From assembly GCA_947561715.1 (NCBI GenBank), contig OX387201.1, positions 9,810,001 through 9,874,000 of the forward strand: 64,000 nt of DNA, written 5' to 3'. Source of the DNA: Ascidia mentula (Eukaryota > Chordata > Ascidiacea > Phlebobranchia > Ascidiidae). Positions 1-11,619 of this stretch are shown here, piece after piece; within the stretch, counting starts at the first letter, position 1; each line of letters begins with the position of its first letter. Made by a program: the position numbers and the translations under genes. The notes under the pieces are model-generated. The model was not told the origin of the DNA. It worked only from the letters and a program-made list of their open reading frames with translations, and did not search any database.

Positions 1-1081
1 GCAATTATAACGATAAATTTTCTCTACAATACGCTTTCGTTACGAACTGCCACACCGAAAGTACTAGTGGCTATGACGTGCAGTGCTCTATACCTTCTAA
101 AGGGTAAAATAGTAGCACGAAATGACAAAACGCCTAATTATTTATGAACTGCTATTTTTGCTACCAGGCATAGTACTTAATGGGAATTGCGAAACTTAAG
201 AGCCAGAAGAGCAATTCCCATTAATAATTATTTATGTGTTGGTAAATGAAAACATTATCTCCTAATACATGTTTGAAAAGCGCAAATTTGGAACAGGGCG
301 TATAACTAGGTCGAAAACATATAGCTTGTGCAACCTATGTATGTAGGCCTACTATGCCGAAAATTTGGTGGGGGTCAAATGCTGTATAGGCAAAAAGGTG
401 TTAAGAGGGTTAAACTCTTCGGCTTCAAACATGGCCTTACACATAAAAAAAAAACGTTTAGGTGTGCTTACTTTAACAAAAACTTAGCCACAACATCTAC
501 ATTTTGAAAAACCCTATCTTACAAACCTTTATCGTAGAAATTTGGGAGGGCCCAAAGCCCCGAGACTTTTAGAGTAACCAAAGAGAGATGCAACAATTTC
601 CCACTCCGTAATTTATTTGTAGATTATATGCTGGACATATTGCACCTAAGACCTTATTTTACAACACTGATGCGCTCACAAAGGCTATATTTGTACGATA
701 GTACGCTTGATGAAAGTGCACCAATCACATGTTGGTTACCAAAAACATACAACAACACGCACGTAATACGATAAATCATGACATTAGTATCAGGCCCCTC
801 GAGAGTGGGGTGCACCATGACCTACACGAGTCTAGCGGGACCCATGAGATGAATATCATTGTTTGCTTTGAAACTGAGGGAATTTTATAGCAAAGGCTTG
901 TCACCCTACAATCTCATGTGATTTAAAACAAGGGTGTCCTCGCACCAGCACATTTTCCTCTCAAGAAAAAGTGTACATCGTGTACTATGGAACAAATACA
1001 ACAACAATGTTAACAGCAACACTGGATATTCTCAGGTTTAAAATAGGACCAATTTAAAAGATTCAAAACGCTCCTTAGTCC
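1..1081. other. AT-rich intergenic DNA downstream of MGLL
   Basis: I see no gene here. A 14-bp inverted repeat (177-190 with 211-224, 20-nt loop) could form a small hairpin. The 3' UTR of the minus-strand lipase gene probably occupies the right part. Confidence 0.5.
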
Positions 1082-3164
1082 TTATATGCGCTCTGCAACC
1101 CACGACTTCATATCTTCGAAACAACGGTCTCTATCCGGTCGAATCTCGTGTATCAGATCATGGCAGCAATCTTTGTAAATCTGCGAAAAAAATGTATACT
1201 GATACTGTACAGGTATGTTCGAAATCACTGAAGCTTTAGCTGAAGTTGCAATTCTTTTCAAGAACATTTGTTTGCAGGTCTAATCTGATTGTCGTAGTTA
1301 CAGAACATGTTTGAATTTACATCATTTCTTCGCATAACCAAGATTATTGAGATTATTCCCAACACTTGGGAGACACCTAGCGGTCATAATATTTTAAATG
1401 ATTTCTTGCGTTGCGCGTAACGACATAACCAGTAACCACACTTCAATACGCTTTACAGAGAAAGATTTTGTATTAAAACATTGGTAACGAATATGTTTCC
1501 CTAAGATGTGGTTTTGCAACCCTAGGAACTAAAAATTTTACCTTTAGAGTTTTGTCTTCACTTTGTGCCACTGCATGTAAATTTTGCGAGCCTTCCACAT
1601 CACATGTAGTGTCTGCATCACCATGCAGTGCCAGAAATGGGGTCTTCAATGTGGGCATTACAACGATCACCTCCTCCATAACCCGCAATAACTCATATGC
1701 CATTTGACTTTTAACTTTGCTGCTTTTCAGTGGATCGTTGATAGTTTTCTCTATCTGTTAAAATATTTATGGACTTTACGTTTTTCAAAGATTGTTTTCA
1801 GCCTTTTAAAGGTTACACAAAAAATACAATGAATAGCAGACCAAATAGAATAAGTTAAAATGTAAAACTGAATTTTTTAAAGCACACACAACAAATTTAC
1901 CTCTTCTTCATCTCTGGTGCTTTTGTTATCTGTTAGATTTGAAACTTCAAGGTTAGGCATTAGTGCTGACGCAAATTGAAGTAAATATTTCTGAAAAAAA
2001 ACAGCTTCTAATAAATTTTACAATACAAGATATACAATATAAAAAGTTACTAAACAAAACATACTAAACTGAAAACATTTAAACCACTCCAAAACAAACA
2101 TGCTGGATGGATAGCCTTATTCAAAGCAATAAATTATACCAATAACCCACAAATGAAAGTTATCAACCTTAAAAGAAGATCTTAGAGCAGGGTCTTTCAC
2201 AAACATTCCCCCTGCGGTGATAATTCCTTGAAACAAGGCTGGCTTTTGACAAGCTGCAATCACGGACAATGCACCACCCTAAAATGTATCCGAACATTTA
2301 AAAAACTTACAGAAATTAGAACTGGCCAAAGGTATATTGATCTTGGATGAGTATATATGTTAAAGAAGGATAATCTTATTTTTGTCCACAAAACTGACCA
2401 TTGACTGCCCATAAACAAATACTGGTACATCAGGATGCGCCTTTTTCATAGTTTCAATCAGCTGAACAAAATCCCTGATGAGAACATTGTAATCGTGGGT
2501 TGTTGTACGATTTCCCTCACTCTCACCATGGCCAACTATAATAGTTATAGAAGTGGAAGAATGCAACATCAGATAATGTATCATAAAGTAACTAACTTTA
2601 AGTATAAATAGACTGGCCCATATTGTTATTAACACTGTCATGTTAAAATAAGACGTTTCGACAAAAACTGATGATGACATAAGTTTTTGTCGAAACGTCT
2701 TATTTTAACATGACAGTGTTAATAACAATATGGGCCAGTCTATTTATACTCAGAATTATGAGAAAACCTGTGAGTTGTGTTCCTAACTAACTTTACCATG
2801 ATCATTCCCAAAGGCTAGTCCTCCAATAGATGTCATATGTGTGGCCAACTCATCAAAGCGAACCACATGTCCACCAAACCCATGGACCATACTGAGGAGA
2901 AACCTACAAAATACTGTTTGTATCAGTTGTTTTTTTGACACATTACACTGACTTTACTGGACCATCTGGTTTCCAAGTTTTGTAGAAAATGAATTGATTA
3001 TCCTCATTGACAAAGTGGTCAACATCCTTAAAGAGTTTGCCACTAAATGTTTTCCGATCTATAAAACATTAACTAACTGTATTTGACAAGTAGAAATATG
3101 TCCAACACAACTTTGTGCAAAACCTTGAATGCTCACCTGCACTGTTTTCAGTTTGGCTATCCAT
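1082..3164 (-). CDS. MGLL: monoglyceride lipase (MGLL-like), 8 coding exons
   Basis: Serine hydrolase of the alpha/beta-hydrolase fold, expected to cleave monoacylglycerols to fatty acid and glycerol. Exons in transcript order: 3137-3164, 2953-3058, 2797-2903, 2399-2535, 2168-2278, 1901-1990, 1542-1754, 1082-1180. Phases join and total 891 nt, giving 296 aa against about 303 in mammals. Visible family landmarks: oxyanion-side HGFGGH (exon 3), the VGHGESEG motif (exon 4), the nucleophile elbow GQSMGG split over exons 4 and 5, the acid Asp in LHGDAD (exon 7), and the catalytic His in CCHDLIHE (last exon), so the triad is complete. The ATG at 3164 gives a short N-terminus like the family. Intron 3 is mostly a fold-back repeat. 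PIGW lies just upstream on the same strand, possibly co-transcribed. Assignment to MGLL rather than another monoacylglycerol lipase is by overall resemblance. Confidence 0.9.
2601..2750. repeat. 69-bp perfect inverted repeat (fold-back element, copy 1)
   Basis: Arms 2601-2669 and 2682-2750 are exact reverse complements around a 12-nt loop. The element lies in MGLL intron 3 (2536-2796), and its unique flank runs on to about 2784. A second, rearranged copy lies at 55697-55850, so this is a dispersed repeat. The plus strand carries CTGATGA at 2668-2674 and GAAAC at 2692-2696, the two conserved boxes of a hammerhead ribozyme. Confidence 0.9.
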
Positions 3165-3184
3165 AATGTGGTAACAGTATGTAC
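3165..3184 (-). promoter_or_regulatory. candidate trans-splice acceptor and short leader before MGLL
   Basis: On the minus strand an AG (3186-3185) after a pyrimidine-containing stretch precedes the MGLL ATG by 20 nt, with no AATAAA between the PIGW stop and here. In tunicates, downstream operon genes receive a spliced leader at such unpaired acceptors. This is inference from position only. Confidence 0.35.
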
Positions 3185-3325
3185 CTAATAATGGGTAAAA
3201 ACACCTAAAAATCTTTAAAAATGAGTTACACTGTAATAAACCCAACTATAAAACCAATTAGTGAAGCAGGTACATATAATGATATCCAATGTAGTGATAA
3301 AAAATTGTTTCTGGCTGTCCGGTTT

Positions 3326-4945
3326 CTACCAAAATTTTAAAGTAACACTTCTTTGATGTAATATCCACACTAAAATTGCTCCAACGGTGCAGTATGCAAA
3401 AACAATTACCAGTGCAAAATTATTTTCCACTGCAAGAGTATTAAATATGAAATTTACACAACCAGTTAACAAGTTGCACAGAAGGAAATAGAACAACTGA
3501 TTGCGATTAATAGCACTCAGCAAGCAAGGTTTTGGCGGCTCTGGTTTATGAATAATTTGTATGTCTTTTTCCGCATTTTTCCCAGACAACATGTGCCATC
3601 TGTTTGGCATACATTCCACTGGTAAAAGCCGTGCATCAACTAAATACACCAATACCAAATCTACAGTAAGGTATTGAAATAAAAACATTGATGAATAATA
3701 TAACATCCACAAAGTATATGACAAATTGCCAATTCTCCTTGAAACTGGTTGCACGAGCTGTGTACTGAAACTCAAACCACCGCCAAAAATTATACTTATC
3801 ACCAACAGTTTAACGGCAGCCTTATTCCATTCCATGAATGTGTTTCTTGGTTTAAAGAGAAAAGATCCCAGCTCAATTCCTGCCAAGTACAAAGCCAAAA
3901 TTCCCACTGATGAAGCAATTCCTTCTTTGTTTTGCACTAGAAAGTTACCATGGTGGTCACTGCTTGTTAAAAACGCTGTTAGCATAGCAGAATCTTTTTT
4001 AAGAAGCACTTGATATGATATGGCAACACAGACAGCAACTATTCCACAGAACCGGACATTGATGAAAGCCAACACAATGGAGGCTAAAATCCTGACCAGT
4101 GCAAGTGTAAAAAAAAAGTTCCAGTGGACACCATATTCGGAGACATGCATGTGGTATCCAGATAGCTTTACTGAAACCAATCGTATGAGCCCAAGTGCAA
4201 TCAGGGGCCATGTTGAGATAATTTGCATGCAAATTGATGTAAATGCAAAGTGCATCGAAGTATTTTTGTCTATTCTATGGCGATTTCTTGCTTCAGGGGA
4301 TACCAGGGCATTGGCAATGACAAAGCCCCCCACTCCAAGACCCATAACACTTACACCAAATGTTTCACACTTCGCAAACTTTTTGGGGAAAATGTTGAAA
4401 TCAACAGCCAGTATGCAGATACAAGTGGCAATGCTCACAAAGGCCCTAAACGTGGTTAAAAACGGCAAGTTGGATGGAAGCAAAAAAATGTCACCATGCT
4501 CTTGAGCCTTGTCGTATACATTTGTGTTGTTGTTCTGTGTCTGAGTATCTTCTTTGTCTGATGAGAAATTCTTTACTAGGTCATTGTATATTGGTGGTGC
4601 AACGTAGCAGGAATGCACCACTCTTTCTCGGGGTACTTCACAGGTTTTACCAACTACAAACATAATAGACACAGACAGTATGATGATGGTGAAAAAAAGT
4701 TGTAAAAGATACTGGGACCACACTGTAACAGAAAGGACCAGTGGTATAAAAACAGTACTGAAGTCAACCAAGAATCTACATGTAGGAATTTTTAGCAATA
4801 TCCGTGGCATAACACAGAGTAATGCTGCTCTAAGGAAAAGACTTGCCGCTGATATAGTTGAAATTGTTATAACTTCATTAGTTGTCGTTCCATTTAAGTT
4901 GCTTACGAATTTCAGCTTTTCGTTGATTGCAGTTTCTTCTTCCAT
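3326..4945 (-). CDS. PIGW: PIGW, GPI-anchor inositol acyltransferase (intronless)
   Basis: Single uninterrupted frame of 539 aa, close to the usual length of GWT1/PIGW proteins (about 500). The family is an ER multi-pass membrane enzyme that transfers an acyl chain to the inositol of glucosaminyl-phosphatidylinositol during GPI-anchor synthesis. The protein has roughly a dozen hydrophobic segments. The family signature appears near residues 200-210 (GLGVGGFV followed by ANALVSPEAR), and a conserved block NKEGIASSVGILALYLAGIE lies further on. The ATG at 4945 is the first in frame and puts a short polar N-terminus before the first helix. It lies 161 bp upstream of MGLL on the same strand. Antisense frames in this interval are shadows. 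Confidence 0.94.
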   Translation of the reverse strand: MEEETAINEKLKFVSNLNGTTTNEVITISTISAASLFLRAALLCVMPRILLKIPTCRFLVDFSTVFIPLVLSVTVWSQYLLQLFFTIIILSVSIMFVVGKTCEVPRERVVHSCYVAPPIYNDLVKNFSSDKEDTQTQNNNTNVYDKAQEHGDIFLLPSNLPFLTTFRAFVSIATCICILAVDFNIFPKKFAKCETFGVSVMGLGVGGFVIANALVSPEARNRHRIDKNTSMHFAFTSICMQIISTWPLIALGLIRLVSVKLSGYHMHVSEYGVHWNFFFTLALVRILASIVLAFINVRFCGIVAVCVAISYQVLLKKDSAMLTAFLTSSDHHGNFLVQNKEGIASSVGILALYLAGIELGSFLFKPRNTFMEWNKAAVKLLVISIIFGGGLSFSTQLVQPVSRRIGNLSYTLWMLYYSSMFLFQYLTVDLVLVYLVDARLLPVECMPNRWHMLSGKNAEKDIQIIHKPEPPKPCLLSAINRNQLFYFLLCNLLTGCVNFIFNTLAVENNFALVIVFAYCTVGAILVWILHQRSVTLKFW

Positions 4946-6787
4946 TATTTGAAGTTTTTCACTATTGTCACCCCTGAAAGTACCAGGATATAGGGTTAAA
5001 TGGCGAAGAAAAGTCCAATGTCGAACGCTCGCAATCCACTTTTTGGATCAACTATCTCTGCGTTTGTTTGATGCACCAGTGTGTTTACAAGTTTGAAATA
5101 ATTTTTTGGGGGAGATACTGTGACTACTCATGCGTTAAGCCAATTAGGCGGTAGTTTCGCCATAGTATACTCTACTATGGTTTCGCTAACCCTGAATGAT
5201 TTGCATTTGGGCCATTATGGAATATTATTAGGCATGCTTCAAAAATTTACAAAAAAGCGTTTTTTGCTGTGCACAATGAAACATTGGTATTTCAGGACAG
5301 CATTTTCGCAGGCCCAGAAACACCGGTCACAAACTAAATTAAACGAAAATTACCACAAGACTTCGAAAGCTAATGTAGGTTTTCATGTTACGATGATAAA
5401 TACAATTTTAATTTAGGCCGTAATTCCCAGAAAATTTAAATGAGATCCTCTTAACGCTTTAGGCTCCGAAAGATTGTTGCATATTGACATGCTTTGGTTT
5501 ATATGCCGAGTTAATTGCAAGTGGTTTGCCATGTAGTATAGGCCCATATTTTGTTCTTTCGACACGTGCAAAATCGATATAAGTCGTTTGCTCAGCCAAC
5601 ATTTGACGAAAAGAAACAAGGTTTTAGATTGTTTGCTAAACCAACGTTTAAAAGCAGATACGGAGACGGAAGAGATACCGTTACTAACCACGGACTTGTG
5701 GTCGCGCACTATATTCGTAGGCCTATGTTCGTTTTGTTTGAACTTTTAGAACTATACTTTTTAGGAGAGATTGCTGGAGCCTAAAAGACTTATATTTGGT
5801 CAACAAAATTTCACGAGACCTTAAATGCCAAGAGTTATCAAATTTGGAAGGCAAGGAGTAGCATTTGCATCGAAATTTGATGACTCATTTTCTTTGATCA
5901 GCAAAATAAATTATTTTTGTCTTAGAATTTGTTTAATTTTTGTCAACATTTGTTTAAAAAAAAAGAAGTTTTAGCTGCCAGCATGCCTTTTGTTTGGCCG
6001 CAAAAGCACGGTTGCACAGTTTATAATCTAAACGTGAACTCTGACGTAGCCTAAGTCTGTCTTGACGAAAAAGTGCGGTTACTAACCACGGAATCAATGA
6101 AGCGTTTCAAAGCGTTGTCGCGCCCCAGTAAACCAGTGGTTGCTTGAATAGGACCTTTGCTAGCAATTTCTTCTCGAAGTACAACGTCATTATAGGGTTG
6201 CACCGACGTAAAATGTACCACAGTTGTAGCAAAGGAGTATATATGTTTGATCAATGGTCGTTAATCTTTGATATTTAAATATTTACACTGTCCAAAACGA
6301 GACCGTTTACATTGAGGATATGAAAGTAGTTAAAAGTAGGGAATCATAGCAGTACCTAACACTACAGCTAAGTTTATCACTGGTAAATGTTTTAACTTCT
6401 ATAAACAAGAAATTTCGAAAAGCTGAATAGACTACTGCAGTAACAAAGGTTCACTGATTCAACAGAAGAAACAGAAAGGCGAATTGTGTTCTGTGTTTGA
6501 GGGCCCACAGACTTTTCATTTCAGCGCACGCATTGTACTTTTTCGCTGATCGCATTACTCTTAGCTTTGGAATGTATCTTGCCTGCCTCGGTGTCGTATA
6601 CTCACTCATTCAAGCAAGCAAAAAGAACACGAAATAAACTAAATTAGTTTAACATGAATATTGTAAATTGAGGTTTCAATCTTTTAGATCCGTGTATTTA
6701 GACCCTCTTCAGAAATGACATAGTGTTAAATCAGATAAAACCAACAACTTGTTGCCTTGTGATTTTACCAGTCGAAGCCAATTCACA
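4946..6787. other. intergenic DNA between divergent genes
   Basis: No gene recognised. It separates PIGW (minus) from the plus-strand acylated-protein gene, so it should contain both promoters. A 15-bp direct repeat, GTTACTAACCACGGA, occurs at 5680-5694 and 6078-6092. Open frames up to 98 aa show no family resemblance or splice support. Confidence 0.45.
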
Positions 6788-7343
6788 ATGGGATGCTGTT
6801 GCGCAAAGGAAGGAGGTGGGTAGTAAAAACAGTGATTTCCTTCTTCAAAAAAGCGTGTTTTCTATTGTTGTTTAACTTAACTCAACGAAATCGAAAATCA
6901 ACCCGTAAGAGTAGATCCCCTGTTGCATAATTAGGTATTTACCATCAAAAATAAGTTTAAATGTTATTTTGAAATTCTGTGTACCATTTTCAGGTAGCTG
7001 CTGTTTGTTTATGTGCTGCTGTCCGGGCACTGGGAAAGACAAATCGGACAGTTATACCCGAGACCAAAGGCTTCCTGAGTCAGTTCCCACTCACGACTTG
7101 ACTGCGCACAAACGCCCAAAAGTGCACGTGGACACGGCGATGACCACCACTACAGCTTCGTTCATGAGTTACGCACAGCGACACGAACACCCTACAGAAC
7201 TGGAAAAGGAACTGGCCAAGGATACGGAACCTGACAACTTACAATATCTTCGCCTTGACGACACGGCAAACATGCCGAAAACGGAACCCGAGGTTGTTCG
7301 TTACAGCATAGCCGACCTACCCGAACAAGCTACCAAGTTGTGA
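6788..7343 (+). CDS. small Cys-rich protein with N-terminal myristoyl/palmitoyl signature, 2 exons
   Basis: Exon 1 is only 28 nt of coding (6788-6815), followed by GTGGGT. Exon 2 (6994-7343) starts after a TTTTCAG acceptor in matching phase, giving 125 aa. The protein begins MGCCCAKEGG and then SCCLFMCCC: Gly2 after the initiator Met plus seven clustered cysteines, the pattern of N-myristoylation followed by S-palmitoylation, so attachment to the inner face of membranes is likely. The rest is polar with no transmembrane helix or recognised domain; it is Thr-rich in the middle and has an acidic stretch. I do not recognise a family. The frame also extends upstream of the acceptor, but that reading lacks a good ATG and would lose the acylation signal. 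Confidence 0.65.
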
Positions 7344-8299
7344 CGTGATGTGGTTGTTTGTTTTGACATTTTGCGGCGCATCTACTCTATGCAGGCATGT
7401 AACAACCCCACACAACACGCAATCTCAGCACCTGTGTGTACCCCTGTATGTGTATTATTATATTACCCCTCTCATGTGCGCCACTAAGAGTTAAGAGCAC
7501 TTCGTTATGACACTGAAATATATGCGTTATTTGGATTGAAATGGTGTTCAAACTGTCGTTGCGGGTCGATCAATCGTTCCTTTTAGCCGTCGTCAACTTT
7601 CAGGGCTTTACTGCCGTTTATAGCATTTTATTACATGAAATTGTACGTAGACAGGCGGCGGTTTATTACAAGTCGAGCAAACAAAATTATGTGTTAAATT
7701 TGAAATGATGTTTGAGCTGTGTGATGCATTCGGCGTTTTAAAGTGAATGACAGGCAGCAAAACAGGAGGTCCTCGTCACTTTTCCTAATTGTGGAAAAGC
7801 ACACGAGCAAGACATCCGCGAAAACGCCCGCCACAGGGGCTATCAATGGCATGCATTATTTTAGGTAACAGTTCAGCAGGCAGTCAGCGGAGTCGCTCAA
7901 GCAAGAACGAAAACTTCGTGCTAAGCATTTAATCAGTGAAGCGTGTGAACAGCAACCTCACGTTTACAACCCCAGTCAAATAACGCATAGCTGTCTTTAT
8001 CTCTACCAGATAATAAAAACGAATTGCAGTGAAACTAAAAATAAACTTTGTGATGTTTTTTTAAACCACACATGGTAGCTGAATATGTGCTGAAAGACGT
8101 TCAAGTTTATTTAGCGTGTTTCTCAACAGCTCAGCAAACACTTAATTTTGACAGTCAATAAAATGGGTATAAGCAAGTATATTTGGTTTATAATGTGTCA
8201 TTAACCAATTTTACATAGAAAGTTAATGTTTCTTTAGAAAAATGTAGCAGCATATTTTTAAACTATAGTGCAGTTGACGTTGTCATTCGCAACGGCATA
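7344..8299. other. 3' UTR / intergenic
   Basis: No coding region recognised. AATAAA-like signals on the plus strand near 8013 and 8156 could end the preceding transcript. The segment otherwise holds nothing I can support. Confidence 0.4.
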
Positions 8300-9212
8300 A
8301 TGCACATGCTCAATAGCGCAGTCGATCAATTAACTTTGCCACGAACGACAAACCACAACGACAACGACACTAGACCGGAAAGACAGCCGAGAGACCGCGA
8401 AGATGATGGTTTATTTAAATCTCTTGTCACGAGACTTACTGGATGCCTGAGGAGAAGGATTGATTTGTTTTGTTTTACTTGCTTTTGTGGGTTGATTATA
8501 TTGCTTGGAGGTGTGGCCTGCCTTATTATGTACATTTGTTCTGCGTCTCGATTCGGATCTCTGCTGATGCCTGGACTTGCCATGTTTGTTATCGGTAAGT
8601 TGTGAATTCCCGAACCCGATAGGGATTCACGTGCTTGTAACTGTAGATACGTGCACAATTACAATTGTGTTTGAATGAAACATTCAGTTTAGTGCAATAC
8701 ACTTCCTTCTTGTAAGAGTATATATGGCATATTTTATACAATAACATATCGTTTAAACCGCGTGGCCTTTCTTTAATGTAGTAATGCGGTTTTATCGCAA
8801 TTGCCAAATATTATCACATTCATTTTCAGTGTGAAACTTACATTTTCAGCAATATACGGTCAAGTTTAAACCTATATTTCATTATATTGGTGTAGGAGTG
8901 ACCATGGCTGCCGTTGGTGAATGGTACTGTCGGTCCAGACTCAATCGCCGAGATGAATTATATGATCAGGCGACGCGAGAAGAAATCATCGAGAGAATAT
9001 CGGATGCCGCAGCTCGGCGTTGTGTTTCTCACTTCCAGGATATGCCACCATCCTATTATGCTCTTTACCGCACACACAGAACCTTACCAGTGACAGATGT
9101 GTACGTGGTGAACAACTCAAGGAGTTTTCATGCTTCGGATTCGACAATGAACAGTCAGTCAAACTCCAGTACAAATGCCGACGTGCTTCCTTCATACAGC
9201 GAAGTGGTTTAG
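8300..9212 (+). CDS. two-membrane-span protein with PPSY/LPSY tail, 2 exons
   Basis: Exons 8300-8594 and 8896-9212 join in phase 1 (GTAAGT donor, TGTAG acceptor), giving 203 aa. An N-terminal polar segment of about 45 residues is followed by a helix (FCFTCFCGLIILLGGVACLI), a short loop and a second helix crossing the splice junction (SLLMPGLAMFVIGGVTMAAV). The cytosolic tail ends with MPPSYYALY and, at the extreme C-terminus, LPSYSEVV. PPxY/LPxY motifs bind WW domains such as those of NEDD4-family ubiquitin ligases. It shares exon structure, topology and motif placement with the gene at 14782-16246, so both belong to one local family. Small 2-TM adaptor proteins have this layout, but no named orthologue is evident. 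Confidence 0.7.
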
Positions 9213-10389
9213 GACTTTTATTTAAAGAAGACATTTTTGTGATGATTAAAAAACGTTTGTCCAAGGTTTTTACACCGTCAGACAACACTGCAATTGACCT
9301 CGTTCCAGAACAGCTTTTATTTTTTAAGAAACGCTCGTCGTTGTTGTGCATGTTATATTTTTCGTCTAATGTTTTTTTTTTTTTTAAAAAACTTCATAAT
9401 TTTGTTATAATTTCATAAATTGTGAACCTCATAAATTGCAAGGAAAGTATTTTTTCTGTTTTGATCAAGTTTGTTTACCGCCATACGCAACATTACATTG
9501 TTGAAATAAAACTGCTAATGTTCCATTATATACGTTGATTTGACTCCCTTCTTTTCGCAGCGTGTTCCCCTGTCATAAATCTAATATTGTGTGTCGGAGT
9601 GTGTGTTGGTTTTATACATTGATGATGACTTCTGTGCCTTCGAAAACTCCTCAAAAACTTGAGGAAAAGAAATTTCGCCGAACTGTGGACGACCAAAAAT
9701 TTCATCCGGTTTATGTTAGTTCCGGACTAACCAAAGACGTTTGTTTCTACCTGATACTTGTTGTTTAGTTTAGATAGTTAAATTATAGTAAGAGTTTAGT
9801 TGAACGCAGTTTAGACATCTTCGTAACTTAACGATAAAAAGACACTGCAGTATGGGTTTCTTAACCCCTACTATACCTAGGATATATTAACCAAAAGCAT
9901 CGGGCGATAAGATTACGTTCATTGCATGTGATAACGAGGTCTAGGTAAAAATTATTTTTATCACTGAATGAGTTACAGCTACAGTGAAGAATAGCATCTA
10001 ATATTTCCTCAGTGCGAAGTTCGTTCCAAATGGTTCAATATACTTGATATAATAGTCTGTTCACAAATCATATCATGTCCCCACCATCTAAAGTTTTGGG
10101 GGACTGTGGTTTCCTGAGTTCCGCCCAACAAAATTTCCGCCCATGCACAGAACGAAGAAGCGCCAAGACGCCTTCGTGCAAAATGAAACTTTTTTTTCAC
10201 GAAATCGACCAATTTCAGCAACTCTTGCAAATAGTCTGCAGGCATTTTACAAGAACAGACGAGAGCCAATGTCGTGAAAAGTCAAAACCGATGTAACATT
10301 CCTTGTTATCACGCGTGTGTAGGTGCTGTATCGCTCAGTGGGTTAGGCATATATGATGTGATATTTGAATAACGCTGTCCGCCGAAACC
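9213..10389. other. intergenic; contains 5' part of a duplicated segment
   Basis: Holds the 3' UTR of the preceding gene. From about 10140 it is similar to 14570 onward, with shared blocks such as CTGCAGGCATT and CAAGAACAGACGAGAG. This marks the upstream limit of a local duplication. No further gene seen. Confidence 0.5.
9505..9510 (+). terminator. poly(A) signal AATAAA
   Basis: AATAAA lies 292 nt after the stop of the preceding two-span PPxY gene; it is the first such hexamer downstream. Confidence 0.5.
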
Positions 10390-10704
10390 ATGGATACCAA
10401 CGAAAACAACAACAGCAATGTGCCGACAACAATGAAGGATGGGGAAAATCGCGAGCCTGTGAACACAAGGCAAACCAGTAACACCAATGCTGATGAAAAT
10501 AACCACCAGAGACGGACCAGTACGTCAATATTGTCTTTGAGATCAAGAGTGCGCAAGATAATAAGTTGTAACAACTGCAAGGAGCTAATAAATGCAAGTA
10601 TTAAATTTGGAGCCTTGTGTATAGCTGTCATTATATTTATACTCCTTGGAATTGTGACGAGGTACAGTCACAACTTCCCTGAAAATATGGATATTTGGTG
10701 TTAG
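10390..10704 (+). pseudogene. truncated copy of the two-span PPxY gene
   Basis: The first 50 or so residues (starting MDTNENNNSNVPTT) are nearly identical to the start of the gene at 14782, and the upstream 200 bp also match. The copy diverges at its first hydrophobic segment (SIKFGALCIAVIIFILLG) and stops after 104 aa. It lacks the second helix and all PPxY motifs, and I found no matching second exon in the following 900 bp. It is a partial duplicate, either a pseudogene or a short single-span protein. Confidence 0.65.
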
Positions 10705-11619
10705 GGACGAAATATTACAATTTTTTCCAGAGTTTTTAGAGGATTACTTCCATTTTTTGTGATGATTGATAAACGTTGTCCATGCACGGCGCTGAAACAC
10801 ACTGTAATTGTCCTTAAACTATAAAGTAAACCTTTGTTCTTTAGTAATAGTTCCATACAGTTTGTCCGAGAAAAGCTATCATTATCGTCGTTGAGTATAT
10901 GTTGTATATACCGTGAACTGGTTAAATCACAATTTTATTACTCGCATCAGTGTGTGACAAACTGCATTAGTTTCTTGTAAAGATAAGCATCTGGTATTCC
11001 TGTTACTAATGCTGCTTTTCATGTAATTACACGTTGCACATTGTTATACGCATAAGAGATGTTACTAAAAAATGGTTCGGTGACTGCTTATTCCGAAAGA
11101 ATAATAATGAGTGTTTGATATTCTAATATTCGTCAATTGTTGATTGATTCACTTCAAAAATTATTCTACATGTATTTCAGCCTAACCGTAGTTGATACAT
11201 GGTGACGCATACTTAATTATTGTTGGACGTTTTCATGACACGTAGCCTCATAGGGTACAAGGTAAACAAAATCTTGCGCAAATACAACAGATCCCAAGCC
11301 CGACGACAAACAAAAGTTCCAAAACTCCAAGATGATTCATCCCATTTGGGTGGGTTTAGGCAGTTAGCGAGCACTAACGCACATAAAGCATCATTACATT
11401 TTCGTCTACAGACGATGATAGCACTGCCGATTTGAAACTTTTCATGTGGAACCAGGGGTCAGATATATGCTAGCCCCAAGGTGACAATTTGATTTTAAAT
11501 AATTCATAACGTGTCATTGTCATTGGGTTATACTGTTGACAACCACAGTGTGACTTCTTACATCTATAAAGTAGCCATATATAGTTTTGCCCATACAGTG
11601 AAACGTACCCATTTGAAAC
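10705..11619. other. intergenic
   Basis: AT-rich sequence up to the Harbinger-type element. I searched it for the missing second exon of the truncated gene (second helix, PPxY codons) and found none. Confidence 0.4.

Noticed and set aside
4020..4505. 161-aa plus-strand open frame
   Set aside because: It is antisense to conserved PIGW codons on the minus strand and has no domain; a shadow frame.
8986..9418. Overlapping 121- and 132-aa frames on both strands
   Set aside because: They overlap exon 2 of the PPxY gene, whose frame is supported by phase, topology and motif; the others have no features.
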